Of a DNA stretch of 6,330 nt, positions 5,624 through 6,330 are shown one piece after another. A program made the position numbers and the translations under genes. The stretch covers positions 1-6,330 of the forward strand of contig JADGOP010000149.1 of the NCBI GenBank assembly GCA_017882935.1. Direction: 5' to 3'. Position 1 is the first letter of the stretch. The number at the start of each line of letters is the position of its first letter. Source of the stretch: Actinomycetota bacterium. Lineage in GTDB: Bacteria > Actinomycetota > Acidimicrobiia > Acidimicrobiales > Iamiaceae. Below the pieces are notes generated by a model that saw only the letters and a list, made by a program, of their open reading frames with translations, made no database searches and was not told the origin of the DNA.

Positions 5624-6085
5624 GTGCCCACCAAGGACGACGACGCGCGCGAGGCCTGGAGCTGCATGCTCCGGATGCTGGTCGGCGGCGAGCACCAGCA
5701 ACGCCTGGCGCGCGCTGCCGACGAGGCGGGTCTCACGCTGCGCCAGCTGCATGCGCTGTTCGACCTGGATCCCGACAACCCGCGGCCCATGCGCGACCTC
5801 GCCGTCGAGTGGTACTGCGACGCGTCGAACGTCACCGGCATCGTCGACGGCCTCGAGGCCATCGGCATGGTCGAGCGCCTGCCCTCCAAGGTCGACCGCC
5901 GGGTCAAGCTCATCCGCCTCACCGACGTCGGCGCCAAGGCCCGGGCCAACTGCATCGAGAAGGGGCAGGTCCCGCCCGACGGCTTCGCGCGGCTCAACGC
6001 CGCCGAGACCCGCACCCTCCGTTCGCTCCTGGCCCGGGTGTCGGAGGGCTACCAGTGGCCTCAGGAGCGCCCCGTCGAGTTCTGA
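5624..6085 (+). CDS. MarR-family transcriptional regulator
   Basis: A 153-residue winged-helix repressor of normal MarR length. N- and C-terminal helices (about 8-45 and 105-145) should form the dimer interface. The winged-helix core spans about 55-105: PMRDLAVEWYCDASNVTGIVDGLEAIGMVERL, with the recognition helix near 66-80, and then the wing with the conserved DRR (91-93) in KVDRRVKLIRLTDVG. Three cysteines (C14, C65, C110) are present. C65 sits immediately before the recognition helix, so redox control is conceivable but unproven. The GTG start is supported by a -10 element six bases upstream. The gene is transcribed away from a DrrAB-like exporter, the classic layout for a MarR protein that represses an efflux system and its own gene until the exported compound, or a related one, binds. 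The ligand is unknown. Confidence 0.9.
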   Translation: MPTKDDDAREAWSCMLRMLVGGEHQQRLARAADEAGLTLRQLHALFDLDPDNPRPMRDLAVEWYCDASNVTGIVDGLEAIGMVERLPSKVDRRVKLIRLTDVGAKARANCIEKGQVPPDGFARLNAAETRTLRSLLARVSEGYQWPQERPVEF

Positions 6086-6117
6086 CCCCGGCCCTCCCCC
6101 GGCGCCCCTCGGCCTCT

Positions 6118-6172
6118 CCCGTTCTTTGAAGCGAATCCCACCTCAGGGGTGGTATTCGCTTCAAAGAACGGG
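6118..6172. terminator. Long near-perfect hairpin, probable bidirectional terminator
   Basis: Arms 6118-6136 and 6154-6172 pair over 19 consecutive bases. After one C/T mismatch (6137/6153) five further pairs follow (6138-6142 with 6148-6152), closing a five-base loop. A mismatch and three weaker pairs extend the stem outward to 6114 and 6176. It lies between the ends of two convergent genes, 32 bp after MarR and 30 bp before the acyl-CoA dehydrogenase stop, so it could terminate both. The arms are AT-rich, unlike the surroundings, and neither side has a clear T-run. A repeated palindromic element or small mobile remnant is an alternative. Confidence 0.6.
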
Positions 6173-6180
6173 TGGGAGCG

Positions 6181-6204
6181 GCGGGCTGGCGGGCTGGCGG
6201 GGCT
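6181..6204. repeat. Short 8-bp tandem repeat
   Basis: GCGGGCTG occurs twice in a row (6181-6188 and 6189-6196) and is followed by a degraded copy that runs into the acyl-CoA dehydrogenase stop codon. It is probably simple slippage, with no evident function. Confidence 0.4.
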
Positions 6205-6330
6205 ACTCGCCGGCGGCCTTGGGCTCCTTGGGCAGGCCCAGCACCCGCTCGCCCACGATGTTGCGCTGGATCTGCGAGGTGCCGCCCCAGATGGTCTCGG
6301 AGCGGCTGAAGAAGAACCCGGACTGCAGGA
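6203..6330 (-). CDS. Acyl-CoA dehydrogenase, C-terminal end only (partial)
   Basis: The last 41 residues of a gene that continues past the right edge. The - strand frame ends at the TAG at 6203-6205 and reads [20 protein letters not shown], then [14 protein letters not shown]. The block [23 protein letters not shown] is the diagnostic C-terminal segment of acyl-CoA dehydrogenases, FAD enzymes that oxidise acyl-CoA thioesters to enoyl-CoA. The GGTSQIQ part lies near the flavin at the subunit interface. The catalytic glutamate and the start are outside the window, so substrate class cannot be judged. The gene converges on the MarR gene across the hairpin. Confidence 0.9.
   Translation of the reverse strand, partial: LQSGFFFSRSETIWGGTSQIQRNIVGERVLGLPKEPKAAGE

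Noticed and set aside
6114..6176. Hairpin as a CRISPR repeat
   Set aside because: Only one unit is present. There are no direct repeats with spacers and no cas genes in the window.

Overview
The window is a GC-rich stretch (roughly 70% G+C, third codon positions almost all G or C) from what looks like an actinobacterium. Evidence for this: a LytR-CpsA-Psr cell-wall enzyme with a LytR_C tail, a DrrAB-type exporter, an MpaB/DUF2236 oxygenase paired with a TetR regulator, an acyl-CoA dehydrogenase, and several starts that look leaderless. An Acidimicrobiia- or mycobacteria-like lineage would fit, but the sequence alone does not settle it.

Layout, left to right. (1) Positions 18-1648, + strand: a TetR-family regulator, then a DUF2236 (MpaB-type) putative oxygenase. 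A 35-bp gap between them carries a TTGACA -35-like element overlapping a GACA-CC-TGTC dyad. (2) Positions 1649-1818: a convergent gap with an unexpectedly AT-rich 16-bp inverted repeat resembling a DtxR/IdeR-type metal box, followed by a short frame with perfect GC third-position bias but no clear start. (3) Positions 1819-3462, - strand: a full-length LCP-family protein. (4) Positions 3596-5508, - strand: a two-gene exporter operon, ATPase first and permease second, with the genes overlapping by 4 bp (GTGA). (5) Positions 5624-6085, + strand: a MarR regulator divergent from the exporter, sharing a 115-bp intergenic region with a TTGAC-N4-GTCAA dyad. (6) Positions 6114-6176: a long, nearly perfect hairpin between the convergent MarR gene and the C-terminal end of an acyl-CoA dehydrogenase, which runs off the right edge on the - strand.

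Two regulator-target modules are apparent. The TetR protein probably controls the adjacent DUF2236 oxygenase. The MarR protein probably controls the divergent DrrAB-like exporter. The LCP protein is an independent cell-envelope gene. No gap without a gene exceeds 300 bases, and I see no rRNA, tRNA, CRISPR array, transposase or integrase.

I found no convincing wholly new system. The most unusual items are the AT-rich hairpin at 6118-6172, the metal-box-like dyad with an orphan coding-like frame at 1675-1788, and the recurrent -10-like hexamer exactly six bases upstream of four start codons.
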